64,000 bases of DNA, taken from Planctomycetota bacterium (GTDB lineage: Bacteria; Planctomycetota; GCA-002687715). The notes below the pieces were generated by a model. That model did not search any database. It saw only the letters and a program-made list of their open reading frames with translations, and was not told the origin of the DNA. The DNA is taken from contig NYSS01000152.1 in the NCBI GenBank assembly GCA_002683135.1, forward strand, positions 1-64,000, given 5' to 3'. Shown one piece after another: positions 9,500-17,535 of this stretch. The position numbers and the translations under genes are program-made. The stretch's first letter is position 1; the number at the start of each line of letters is the position of its first letter.

Positions 9500-10700
9500 C
9501 GACCGTATCGCAGTAAGAGCCGAAGGCCTCGGCAAGCGGTACAAGATCTACTCCGATTCCTCGGGCCGTCTCGTCGAGTTCTTCTCTTTCGGGCAAGCCA
9601 AGCGCCACACCGAGAAGTGGGCGGTTCAAGATGTCAGCTTTGAGTTGCCGCGCGGCTCGGCGCTCGGCGTGGTCGGCGCCAATGGCGCGGGGAAGAGCTC
9701 CCTGCTCAAGTTGGTGACAGGGGTGGCTGTCCCGACGACGGGCCGGGTGGAGATCAACGGCCGCCTCAGTTCCCTGCTCGAGCTGGGCGCGGGGTTCCAT
9801 CCGGAATTCTCCGGTAGGGACAACGTGTTCATGAACGCGGCGCTCATGGGTGTCTCGAAGGCGGAGGTGAGGGACCGGTTCGACGACATCGCCGCGTTCG
9901 CGGATCTCGGCGATGCCATGGATCAGCCGGTCCGCATCTACAGCTCGGGCATGAGCATGCGGCTGGGCTTCGCCGTCGCCATGGTGGCTGATCCGGACAT
10001 CCTCGTCCTCGATGAGGTCCTCGCCGTCGGGGACCACGCGTTCCAACAGAAGTGCATCGAGCGCCTCAACGAAATCCGGCAATCGGGGACGACGATCCTG
10101 TTCGTCTCCCACGCGATCTCTCAGGTTCGGCGTATTTGCGATCGGTGCCTGTGGATACACGGCGGGCGGGTCGTGATGGCGGGGGACTCGACGAGCGTCA
10201 CGGACGAGTATTCGAACTACTTCCACGCGCGGGCGGTCGGCCGCGCCGCTCGCCTCGCGGCGACCGGCCATGCGGTCAGCGCGACCGCTGCCCACCTGAC
10301 GAACGTCAAGCTGTGCCCCGCAGGGAAGACGGAGGAAGTGGACTCGTTCAGGTCAGGGGACCACGTGGATTTCCACCTGGGATTTCGTAATCCGACGGGC
10401 GAAGGGAAATTCCACCTTGGCCTGATCGTGAATCGCAGCGACGAGGTCCAGGTGTTTACATCGCGTTCTCTCGATGCCGGTATGTCGTACGAGGGCGAGG
10501 GTGGCTACGCCGTCGTGCGCGTGCCCCTGCGCGTCTCGGGCGGCGAGTTCTATGTCTCCGGGTTCCTGCTCGACGAGAGTTGCGATCACATCCTCGATCA
10601 GCGTCAGGCGTGGGCGCGTTTTCGGGTCGACCACGACGGTGACGACCTCGGGGTGTTCCTCGCCGAGACCGAGTGGATTACTTCGCAGGGGGCCTCGTGA
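9489..10700 (+). CDS. wzt: polysaccharide ABC exporter ATPase with C-terminal glycan-binding domain (Wzt type)
   Basis: 403 residues. The ATPase domain (about 1-240) has Walker A GANGAGKS (63-70), signature YSSGMSM (151-157) and Walker B DILVLDEV. A second beta-sandwich domain (about 265-400) corresponds to the Wzt C-terminal domain, which in characterised O-antigen systems recognises the capped end of the glycan. Its presence suggests export of a terminally modified polymer, and the methyltransferases in the cluster are candidates for that cap. Translationally linked to wzm (11-base overlap) and to the next gene (GTGA). Confidence 0.93.
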   Translation: MKPDDRIAVRAEGLGKRYKIYSDSSGRLVEFFSFGQAKRHTEKWAVQDVSFELPRGSALGVVGANGAGKSSLLKLVTGVAVPTTGRVEINGRLSSLLELGAGFHPEFSGRDNVFMNAALMGVSKAEVRDRFDDIAAFADLGDAMDQPVRIYSSGMSMRLGFAVAMVADPDILVLDEVLAVGDHAFQQKCIERLNEIRQSGTTILFVSHAISQVRRICDRCLWIHGGRVVMAGDSTSVTDEYSNYFHARAVGRAARLAATGHAVSATAAHLTNVKLCPAGKTEEVDSFRSGDHVDFHLGFRNPTGEGKFHLGLIVNRSDEVQVFTSRSLDAGMSYEGEGGYAVVRVPLRVSGGEFYVSGFLLDESCDHILDQRQAWARFRVDHDGDDLGVFLAETEWITSQGAS

Positions 10701-12397
10701 GCGGTCCGGTGACGTCGGACAACGAATTTGGCGCCAACCTGCCATTCGACGACGACGTGGCGGCGACCTGTCGTGCCTTGGGGATCGCCGACTCGGATCG
10801 GGTGCTGGACGTCGGTGGCGCCGGCAATGCGTTTTCACGAGCTGACGTGGTCTGCGATCTGACGTTCGCGTCCTGCGTTCAGCGCAATGGTGCGCCCGGG
10901 GTGCTGCGTGCCGACGTGGAGTACGTGGAGGCGCCTGCTGAGCGGCTGCCGTTCGACGACAACGCGTTCGATTTTGTCTGGTGCACCCAGGTGCTCGAGC
11001 ACGTGCTTGATCCGGTCGCGGCGTGCCGGGAGCTCTCCCGGGTCGCCCGCCGTGGCTTCGTCGAGGTGCCCTCGCGCGTTGGAGAGATGACCAACGGAAA
11101 TCCCACGCACCGTTGGATTGTCGATCTGGACCAGGGCGAGCTGGTTTTCCAGGCGCGGCCGTTCGTTGATCATCCCCTGCGCAATGTCTGGTACGGGCTC
11201 ATGTACCAGGATGAGGAGGTGCGTCGGCTGACGGAGCACCAATACCGCAACGTGTTCAACCACCAGCTCTCGTTTGAGGGCGAGCTGCGGTGCCGCGTGG
11301 AAGCGTCGAGCGGGGCGGTGTTCGACTACGACGACCCGAACCAGGCCGGGCGCGCTCACTACGGCTTCGCGCGCAACGTCCTGCTGGCCGGGGCGGAGCC
11401 CGATTACGGCCTGCCTGACGCTATCGAGGCGGTCCGATTGCTGCCGGAGTCCGCGCCCGCCCGGCTGCTGCTCGCCGGTTACCTCGCGCGGCTCCTGCGG
11501 CTCCCCGAGGCGCGGACCGCGTTGCGGGGGATGGCGACACCTGACGCTGAACTGCTCGCTTCGACGCTCGACCGCCTGGAGGGTGGCGAGGCCGTTGACT
11601 TGGGGGGCTTGCCGGTGCCCGGTTCGGATCCCGAGGCGGCCGCCGTGGATGGCCCCGGGTTCAGTCGCCCTGTTGTGACCGTCGTCGTGGTGGGGGATGA
11701 GGCGTCTGCGCTCCTGGAATCCGCCGAGGCGGCGCTCACTCAGGACTACGCCCCGCTGGAGGTGGTCATCGCGTCATCGACGCCGTTAGGTGACGCGGCG
11801 TCCCGGTTACACATGGCGGACCGTCTCCGTATTCGGGAGCACCCGGCGGACACGGGCCTCGCCGCGCTCGTCAATCGTGGCGCCCTCGAAGCCAAGGGGG
11901 AGGTGCTCGCGTTCATCATCGCTGGTGACCGACCCATGGCGCATCACGTGGAACGCGCCGTCATGTATCTCATGGTCGCCGACAAGAGCGCCGTGCATAC
12001 GGATCGTCTGTTGCGTTCCGGTGAGGTGGCCGGCCCCGAGATCGTTCCGGGAAATCCGGCCACGGCGGCGGCGTCCCTGTCTACTCTCGTCGCCCGTCGT
12101 TCCCTGTTGGAGAGCGCCGGTTTTCTGGACGAGACGGCGGCTGATCCAGGCCTCGATTACCTGGTCCGCCTGGCTCAGTCCGGTCGCCTCGGGCACCTAC
12201 CGGAAGCGACGATCGAGAGCCCGCACCCCGTGCCCTCGGGCGCCGAGGTCCTCGACGGGGCGCGGGCCCACGCGCGGATGCGGCCCCTCGAGCTACACCG
12301 CAGCCTGATCGCCGCGTCCGAACGCGAGGCCGGACTGCGGGGGCGGGTGAGGCAGTTAGAGGCACGGCTCCGCGAGGTCGAGGAGGACGCCTCGTGA
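10697..12397 (+). CDS. methyltransferase - glycosyltransferase fusion protein
   Basis: 566 residues from a GTG at 10697 that overlaps the wzt stop as GTGA; an ATG 24 bases earlier lies inside wzt. Residues about 30-240 form a class I methyltransferase (DVGGAGNAF, 38-46; WCTQVLEHVLDP block). A linker with leucine-rich helices follows (about 245-320), then a GT2-like segment starting RPVVTVVVVGDEAS with the ALTQDYAPLEVVIAS block. The canonical DxD of active GT2 enzymes is not evident (AGDRPMA stands in that place), so the second domain may be weak or inactive. The last 35 residues are a charged coiled coil. It probably modifies or caps the exported glycan. Confidence 0.8.
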   Translation: MSGPVTSDNEFGANLPFDDDVAATCRALGIADSDRVLDVGGAGNAFSRADVVCDLTFASCVQRNGAPGVLRADVEYVEAPAERLPFDDNAFDFVWCTQVLEHVLDPVAACRELSRVARRGFVEVPSRVGEMTNGNPTHRWIVDLDQGELVFQARPFVDHPLRNVWYGLMYQDEEVRRLTEHQYRNVFNHQLSFEGELRCRVEASSGAVFDYDDPNQAGRAHYGFARNVLLAGAEPDYGLPDAIEAVRLLPESAPARLLLAGYLARLLRLPEARTALRGMATPDAELLASTLDRLEGGEAVDLGGLPVPGSDPEAAAVDGPGFSRPVVTVVVVGDEASALLESAEAALTQDYAPLEVVIASSTPLGDAASRLHMADRLRIREHPADTGLAALVNRGALEAKGEVLAFIIAGDRPMAHHVERAVMYLMVADKSAVHTDRLLRSGEVAGPEIVPGNPATAAASLSTLVARRSLLESAGFLDETAADPGLDYLVRLAQSGRLGHLPEATIESPHPVPSGAEVLDGARAHARMRPLELHRSLIAASEREAGLRGRVRQLEARLREVEEDAS

Positions 12398-13533
12398 CCG
12401 CGCCCGATCTCTCTGTCGTCGTCGTGAACTTCAACAGCACGATCTACATGGACGGGCTGTTGGCTTCGCTGCTCGACGAGCCGATCGCGTTGAACGGCGG
12501 CCGGGCGACGGTCGAGGTGATCCTCATCGACAACGCATCGCGGGATGAAGACCACGAGAAGCTCGAGCGCCTATCGTCACGCCCCGAGGTGCGGCTCATA
12601 CGCAACACCGAGAACGTGGGTTACGCCATCGGGAATCTCCAGGGCTTGGCGGTGGCTCAGGGGCGGTGGCATCTGGTGAGCAACCCGGATATCTACGTGC
12701 GGTCGGGCTGCGTGGCGACCCTGATCGACGCCGTGGAGGCGTTGCCAGGGCCGGCCGTCGTCGGCCCGATGGCGTCGTTCGATCCCGACGGGCACGTGCT
12801 GCTGCCTCCCATCGAACTGGCGGACCCGTACAAGGAGGCGCTTACGGAGATCGGGCGTCATCAGGACAGCGTCGCGCGCTATGCCATCCGCAGGCGGGCA
12901 CAGGACGCGCATCAGTTCTGGACGGCCTCGGAGCCCATACGCCTGCCCATGCTCTCGGGGCAGTTCTTCCTGGCCCGGCGGGAGACGTTCCTGCAGCACG
13001 GGTTGTTCGACCCCGCCTATCCGCTCTACTACGAGGACACGGACCTGTTCCGGCGGTACGGAGAAGCGGATATCGGCTTATGGCACGTGCCTACGGCCAG
13101 GATTGTGCATCACTTTTCCCGCTCTGCCATGGGGCGCCCGAACGCGTCCATGTTCCGCAACCGTGTCGGCGCCCGTCGCTACTTCAGGAAGTTCTGGGGG
13201 GCGCCCGGTGAGCGCACCTTCAATAACCTGCACGCGCGGGCGGACGCCATCGCGGCGGATGATGAATGTCCGTTTGATCTCGAGGTCGTCGAGGCCGCGG
13301 ACCAACCTCCGACCATCTCCATTCCGGATGTGGAGGGCGTGTATCTGGAGACCGCAGGCAACCCCAAGTTCTCTCTCGCGGCGGGGGTGTTCCCCGGGGT
13401 GGCCGGCCCATTCACGTTCCCCGTTACGTTCTGGGGGCAACTCGGGCCCATGGAATTCTGGTGCCGAGCGGTCGAGCCAGCGACCGGTGACTCGCTCCGC
13501 ACATGGAAGATCGTCAAATGTCCCGCGACCTGA
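12394..13533 (+). CDS. GT2 family glycosyltransferase (rhamnosyltransferase-like)
   Basis: 379 residues with a GT-A fold of family 2: the opening LSVVVVNFNS strand, IDNAS (45-49), RNTENVGYAIGN and the NPD motif (97-99) replacing DxD as in WbbL-like rhamnosyltransferases. The PLYYEDTDLFRRYG block with acidic catalytic residues and the HHFSRSA helix follow. A roughly 100-residue C-terminal beta-rich extension lies beyond the GT domain. The GTG start overlaps the previous gene as GTGA. It transfers a sugar from a nucleotide donor to a growing glycan; donor and linkage are unknown. Confidence 0.88.
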   Translation: MTAPDLSVVVVNFNSTIYMDGLLASLLDEPIALNGGRATVEVILIDNASRDEDHEKLERLSSRPEVRLIRNTENVGYAIGNLQGLAVAQGRWHLVSNPDIYVRSGCVATLIDAVEALPGPAVVGPMASFDPDGHVLLPPIELADPYKEALTEIGRHQDSVARYAIRRRAQDAHQFWTASEPIRLPMLSGQFFLARRETFLQHGLFDPAYPLYYEDTDLFRRYGEADIGLWHVPTARIVHHFSRSAMGRPNASMFRNRVGARRYFRKFWGAPGERTFNNLHARADAIAADDECPFDLEVVEAADQPPTISIPDVEGVYLETAGNPKFSLAAGVFPGVAGPFTFPVTFWGQLGPMEFWCRAVEPATGDSLRTWKIVKCPAT

Positions 13534-14510
13534 GCGACGTCGTCATATCCCTGTATCGCGGCGGCGACGACGAGGAGATCCTGCGCGTCTTCAATCGCGT
13601 CTTCGGTGACGGTCGTACGCTCGATGAATGGCGGTGGCTCTATTGTGGGAACCCTGAGGGGTTGCAGGCGCACCTCGCCCGGTTCGAGGACGGCGAGGTG
13701 GTGAGTGAATTCTGCGCGGTGCCGCGCAGGGTCAAGCTCCCGGATGGGCCGGCCCTGTTCGGGGAAATCGTGGATAGCTACACCGACCCGTCCTACCGCA
13801 AGGGGCTGAAGAGGCGGGGGCCGTTTGCGTCGGCGGGGGAGTGGTTCGCCCAGACGTTCGGAAGATACGACCGCGACATCATCATGTATGGGTTGCCGAC
13901 CCCGGCTAACTTTCGCATCGGTCAGCGTTTCTTGGGATACACCCATGTCGAGGAGGTCGACATGCTGTTCCGGGAGATCGGGCCGGGCGCGGACGCGGCA
14001 TTGAGTTCCGAGTGCCGAGCGACCCGGGTCGACCGATTCGGTGAGGGCGTCAATGGACTCTATCGCCGTGTGGAGTCCGCCCACGAGTGCATCGTGGTGC
14101 GTGACACGCGCTACCTGAACTGGCGCTATGCCGATCGGCCGGAGAACCCGTACGAGCTGTGGGAATACCGCGATCACCGAGACCTGGTGTTCGCGATCGC
14201 TGTGCTCCGCAGAGGTTGGTCCGGTGGTGACGAGTTAGCGGTGGCGGACTTGCTTGCCGAGCCCGATCACTGGGTGCTGCCGGATGTCATCCGCCACATC
14301 GAGTCCCGCGGCCGTGCGCAAGGATGCGAACGAGCCATACTGATGCTCAACCCGCGCGGCGAACAATGGGACGGGGTCATGGGGCTGGGGTGGGAGCCGC
14401 GCCGGACCCACTTCGTGTTCACTGCCCGCACCTTCCAGCCGGAGCGGCTTACGCTCGAGTGGCTGCAGGAGAACTGGTATTTCACGCTGGGTGACTTCGA
14501 CGTAGTCTGA
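13503..14510 (+). CDS. GNAT-family acyltransferase-like protein, copy 1
   Basis: About 330-335 residues. The start may be ATG 13503 or ATG 13518, both inside the end of the GT2 gene. The N-terminal half has the GNAT pattern of acetyltransferase_9/Eis-like proteins: EWRWLYCGNPEG, then VVSEFCAVPRRVKL and the IVDSYTDPSYRKG block near the acyl-CoA loop. The C-terminal half, ending LGDFDVV, is a second similar module. The next gene is a clear paralogue with the same ending. In a surface-glycan operon it may acylate an amino sugar or aminoacylate a glycan; this is inferred. Confidence 0.75.
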   Translation: MEDRQMSRDLSDVVISLYRGGDDEEILRVFNRVFGDGRTLDEWRWLYCGNPEGLQAHLARFEDGEVVSEFCAVPRRVKLPDGPALFGEIVDSYTDPSYRKGLKRRGPFASAGEWFAQTFGRYDRDIIMYGLPTPANFRIGQRFLGYTHVEEVDMLFREIGPGADAALSSECRATRVDRFGEGVNGLYRRVESAHECIVVRDTRYLNWRYADRPENPYELWEYRDHRDLVFAIAVLRRGWSGGDELAVADLLAEPDHWVLPDVIRHIESRGRAQGCERAILMLNPRGEQWDGVMGLGWEPRRTHFVFTARTFQPERLTLEWLQENWYFTLGDFDVV

Positions 14511-14514
14511 GCCC

Positions 14515-15507
14515 ATGGGTGCGCCGCGCATCGAGATCGGTCCTTACCGCGCTGGCGACGAGGCGAGCATCCTCGAGACCTTCGGGGCGGTGTTCGGGGC
14601 TTCGCGGCCGCCGGAGTTATGGCGGTGGCTGCACCTCGATAATCCCGCGGGCACCCAGATCTGGGTGGCCCGCGCCGCCGATGGCAGGGTCGTCAGCCAG
14701 TTCGCCGGTGTACCTCGGCGGGTGAAGGTCGGCGACGGCATCGTCACGGCATCGGAGATTGTCGACAGCTTCACCCATCCGGACTTTCGCCGCGGTCTCC
14801 AGCGCGCCGGGCTCTTCGTGAAGACCGCGTTGCCGTTCGTCGAGCACTACGGCCATCCGGATGGCAACGTGTTCATGTACGGCCTGCCGAACCCACAGGC
14901 GTATCGTATCGGCGCTCGGTTCATCGGCTATACGCCCATAGACGATGACGTCCTGGAGTTGATGTCCGCAGACGTCACCGATGCCGGTGCCCCCGATCCC
15001 GCGTGTCCGGAGGAGGTGGTGGTCGGCCCCGTTGAGCGTTTTTCACAGGACTGCGACTGGCTGCACGGCGAGGTCGCCCCACGCCACGACATCACCACGA
15101 TTCGTGACGCGGCTTACCTGAACTGGCGCTACGCGGACCGTCCGGATGTGGCCTACGAATTACTGGAGGCGCGCGAATGCAACGGCGTTCTCGTCGCGGC
15201 GATCGCCCTTCGCCACGGTTGGTGCGACGAGCCGGTAACGGTTGTCTGCGACGCGGTGCTGCGACCTCATCCGGCGTTCCACGGCATCGTCCATTACATG
15301 GAGTCCCGCGCCAAGGCATCGGGGTCGACGTCTGTTCGCGCCCTCCTTCGCTCGGGGACTCCTGAGTACGCCGCGTTCGCCGACGCAGGTTGGCGTCCCG
15401 AACCGAGTCACCTGCGCCTCGTGTGCGGGGTTTATCGCGACGACGTGACGGCTGACAGACTGCGGGACAACTGGTCCTCGAGCTTGGGCGACTTCGACGT
15501 CGTGTAG
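14515..15507 (+). CDS. GNAT-family acyltransferase-like protein, copy 2
   Basis: 330 residues, starting four bases after the stop of its paralogue. It shares the whole layout of that protein: ELWRWLHLDNPAG, VVSQFAGVPRRVKV, EIVDSFTHPDFRRG, MYGLPNPQAYRIGARF, YLNWRYADRPDVAYEL and the terminal LGDFDVV. The two clearly arose by tandem duplication and have since diverged. Last gene of the plus-strand arm, facing the DinB-type gene. Likely an acyl-CoA dependent glycan-modifying enzyme; the substrate is not known. Confidence 0.75.
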   Translation: MGAPRIEIGPYRAGDEASILETFGAVFGASRPPELWRWLHLDNPAGTQIWVARAADGRVVSQFAGVPRRVKVGDGIVTASEIVDSFTHPDFRRGLQRAGLFVKTALPFVEHYGHPDGNVFMYGLPNPQAYRIGARFIGYTPIDDDVLELMSADVTDAGAPDPACPEEVVVGPVERFSQDCDWLHGEVAPRHDITTIRDAAYLNWRYADRPDVAYELLEARECNGVLVAAIALRHGWCDEPVTVVCDAVLRPHPAFHGIVHYMESRAKASGSTSVRALLRSGTPEYAAFADAGWRPEPSHLRLVCGVYRDDVTADRLRDNWSSSLGDFDVV

Positions 15508-15511
15508 ATAG

Positions 15512-15527
15512 CGCCGGGGGCCCGGCG
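15512..15527. terminator. candidate bidirectional terminator hairpin
   Basis: A perfect inverted repeat (CGCCGGG, two bases, CCCGGCG) fills the 25-base gap between two convergent genes. It would fold on either strand. There is no U-tract, so intrinsic termination is only a suggestion. Confidence 0.4.
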
Positions 15528-15532
15528 GCCTC

Positions 15533-16342
15533 TTACTTGAGCCGCTGCTCGACCTCGATCAGCCGCTCTTCTTCGACTCGAGCCCAGGTGCGGACGATGT
15601 CGGCGACGGTGGATTCGCGGCCGTCAGGGCTGACCCCGGTGCGTAGCCAGTCGTCCTCAGCGAGCTCGCTGATCAGGTCAACTGACTGGTAGCGAAAGTG
15701 GCGAAAGCGGGTGACCAGCTCCGCCAGTGGTCGCCCGTTGTGGTCTCGTTCGAGGAGGAGGCTGTGGAGATCGACAGGCGTCTCCGCCAGCTCGGAGTTG
15801 TTGAGGATCGCGCGTACGCAGGCCAGGTATCCGTCGCGATCCATGTCGCCGAGGTGACCGATCATCTCCTTGAGAGAGCGGCCGTCTATGGGGCGTCGGC
15901 CGGCGGCGCGTTCGCTGAGATCCGAGGTGAGCGCCTCGAGCCGATCCACGTTGGCGGACAGGGCGCTCAAGCAGCGCCGCAGCCCCACCAGGTCTTGGCG
16001 ACCCGCGGCGAGGTTGCGAACCACGACGATGAGCCCGCCGTCGTCCGCCGTGTTGACCTCCCGCGGGTCGCCGAATGGCCGGAGTAGTTCATCCAGTGGC
16101 CCCGCGTCCTCGGGGACTGGGGGCTGGGCCACCAGGCCCAGCAGCCCGCCGTGTCGCAGGACGGCCGCGGCCTGCTTCAGCGTCTCAGCGAGGGCGCCTT
16201 CACTTTCACCGTTCCATCGTACGAAGACCGCGTCCCACGGATCGCCCGGGATGTGACCGCCCTGGCGTACGGTGGCGAGGTGCGCAGGAAATGACGCGGG
16301 CCTGACGAGTTCGGGGGAGAGACCGACAAAGAGCACATCCAT
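15533..16342 (-). CDS. DinB-fold protein with extra N-terminal domain
   Basis: The frame is open for 396 codons, but the first 126 overlap or precede the end of mqnC. The ATG at 16342 (MDVLFVGLSPE, 269 residues) is the sensible start; a GTG four codons earlier is possible. Residues about 110-269 form a four-helix DinB/DUF664-type bundle (GRSLKEMIGHLGDMDRDG, RFRHFRYQSVDLISEL, TVADIVRTWARVEEERL). These folds are often metal-dependent thiol transferases, but the usual His triad is incomplete here: the clearest candidates are in IGHLGD and FRHFR. The first 100 residues are alpha/beta and unrecognised. Same strand as mqnC, 68 bases downstream. Confidence 0.72.
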   Translation of the reverse strand: MDVLFVGLSPELVRPASFPAHLATVRQGGHIPGDPWDAVFVRWNGESEGALAETLKQAAAVLRHGGLLGLVAQPPVPEDAGPLDELLRPFGDPREVNTADDGGLIVVVRNLAAGRQDLVGLRRCLSALSANVDRLEALTSDLSERAAGRRPIDGRSLKEMIGHLGDMDRDGYLACVRAILNNSELAETPVDLHSLLLERDHNGRPLAELVTRFRHFRYQSVDLISELAEDDWLRTGVSPDGRESTVADIVRTWARVEEERLIEVEQRLK

Positions 16343-16410
16343 CCAGTGCTCCACACGGGATGAGATCAGCCCCTGGAGGGTCGAGGCGGGGACGGCTCTC
16401 TGTGGCGCGC

Positions 16411-17535
16411 TCAGGGCGTGTCTCCGGTCGGTTCGAGGGCGTGATAGCGCGAGTTCCGTTTCCTGGGCGTGAACCCGGCTGCCTCTACGGTCGACCTCAC
16501 CTGCTGTTCGGTCACGCACGAATGGACCGATCCCGCCTGCGATACGACGTTCTCTTCCATCATGGTCCCGCCCATGTCGTCGCAGCCAGCTCGCAAGGCG
16601 TCCTTGGCGACGGCGAGGCCCATGGTCGGCCAGGAGACTTGGAAGTGTGGGATGTTGTCGAGGAACAGCCGCGCGAAGGCGGTGTGGAAGAGGTAGTCGT
16701 CCGCGGAGCCTCCTAACTTCCATCCCTTGAGGCCGGAGAAGACCCGGCCGTAACGGCTCTCGTATTGGAGCGGCCAGGAGATGAACGCCATGAAGCCACG
16801 GCCGTAACGCTCCAGTGAGCGGTCTTGCTGCTGCCGTAGCGCCGTGAACGAATTGACGCGATGCTTCGGTTTCTCGCCGAAGCCGAACACCATGCTCGCG
16901 GACGTGTACAGGTCGAGCTCGTGGGCTCCGTCCATGACGTCGAGCCAGGCGGCCGTCTTGGTCTTCTTGGGCGACACCTGGGTGCGGATCTCGTCGTCCA
17001 GGATCTCGCCGCCGCCGCCGGGAACCCCGTCGAGTCCGGCGTCCTTCAGCCGCTTGAGCACATCGCGAACCGGGATCCCCTCGACATGAGAGATGTGCTC
17101 GATCTCCGGGGGCGAGAACGCGTCCCGTTCGATGGTCGGGAACTCATCCCGCATCCATGTGAGCAGCTCTTCGTACCAGGAGATCGGCAGGTCGGGGTGG
17201 TGGCCACCTTGCAGGAGGACGCGTGTCCCGCCGGCATCGCGCAGCTCGGTCAGCTTCCTGGACATTTGCTCGCGGTCGAGCACGTACGCCTCGTCGTGGC
17301 CCGGCGGACGGTAGAACTCGCAGAACTTGCAATCCGTGATGCAGACGTTCGTGTAGTTGACGTTGCGGTCGACGAGATAGGTCACCGTCTCGGGCTGACT
17401 GAAGCGTTCCCGGACGCGAGCCGCGGCGGGCATGAGGTCGGGCAGCGCCGCGTTTTCGTAGAGGAACAGCCCCTCCTCCGGTGTCAGCCGTTCGCCGTCG
17501 AGGACCTGGTTGACCAGCTTCCGCACGTCGCTCAC
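16411..17535 (-). CDS. mqnC: dehypoxanthine futalosine cyclase
   Basis: 374-residue radical SAM enzyme with the CxxxCxxC cluster ligands at Cys65, Cys69 and Cys72 in the family block VNYTNVCITDCKFCEFYR. LLQGGHHPDLP, FSPPEIEHIS and GLDGVPGGGGEIL follow as in MqnC. It converts dehypoxanthine futalosine to its cyclic form in the futalosine route to menaquinone. No other mqn gene is present in the window. The GTG start overlaps the stop of the secreted HExxH gene (GTGA). MqnE is a less likely alternative, because the GGHHPDLP motif and the overall pattern fit MqnC. Confidence 0.92.
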   Translation of the reverse strand: MSDVRKLVNQVLDGERLTPEEGLFLYENAALPDLMPAAARVRERFSQPETVTYLVDRNVNYTNVCITDCKFCEFYRPPGHDEAYVLDREQMSRKLTELRDAGGTRVLLQGGHHPDLPISWYEELLTWMRDEFPTIERDAFSPPEIEHISHVEGIPVRDVLKRLKDAGLDGVPGGGGEILDDEIRTQVSPKKTKTAAWLDVMDGAHELDLYTSASMVFGFGEKPKHRVNSFTALRQQQDRSLERYGRGFMAFISWPLQYESRYGRVFSGLKGWKLGGSADDYLFHTAFARLFLDNIPHFQVSWPTMGLAVAKDALRAGCDDMGGTMMEENVVSQAGSVHSCVTEQQVRSTVEAAGFTPRKRNSRYHALEPTGDTP

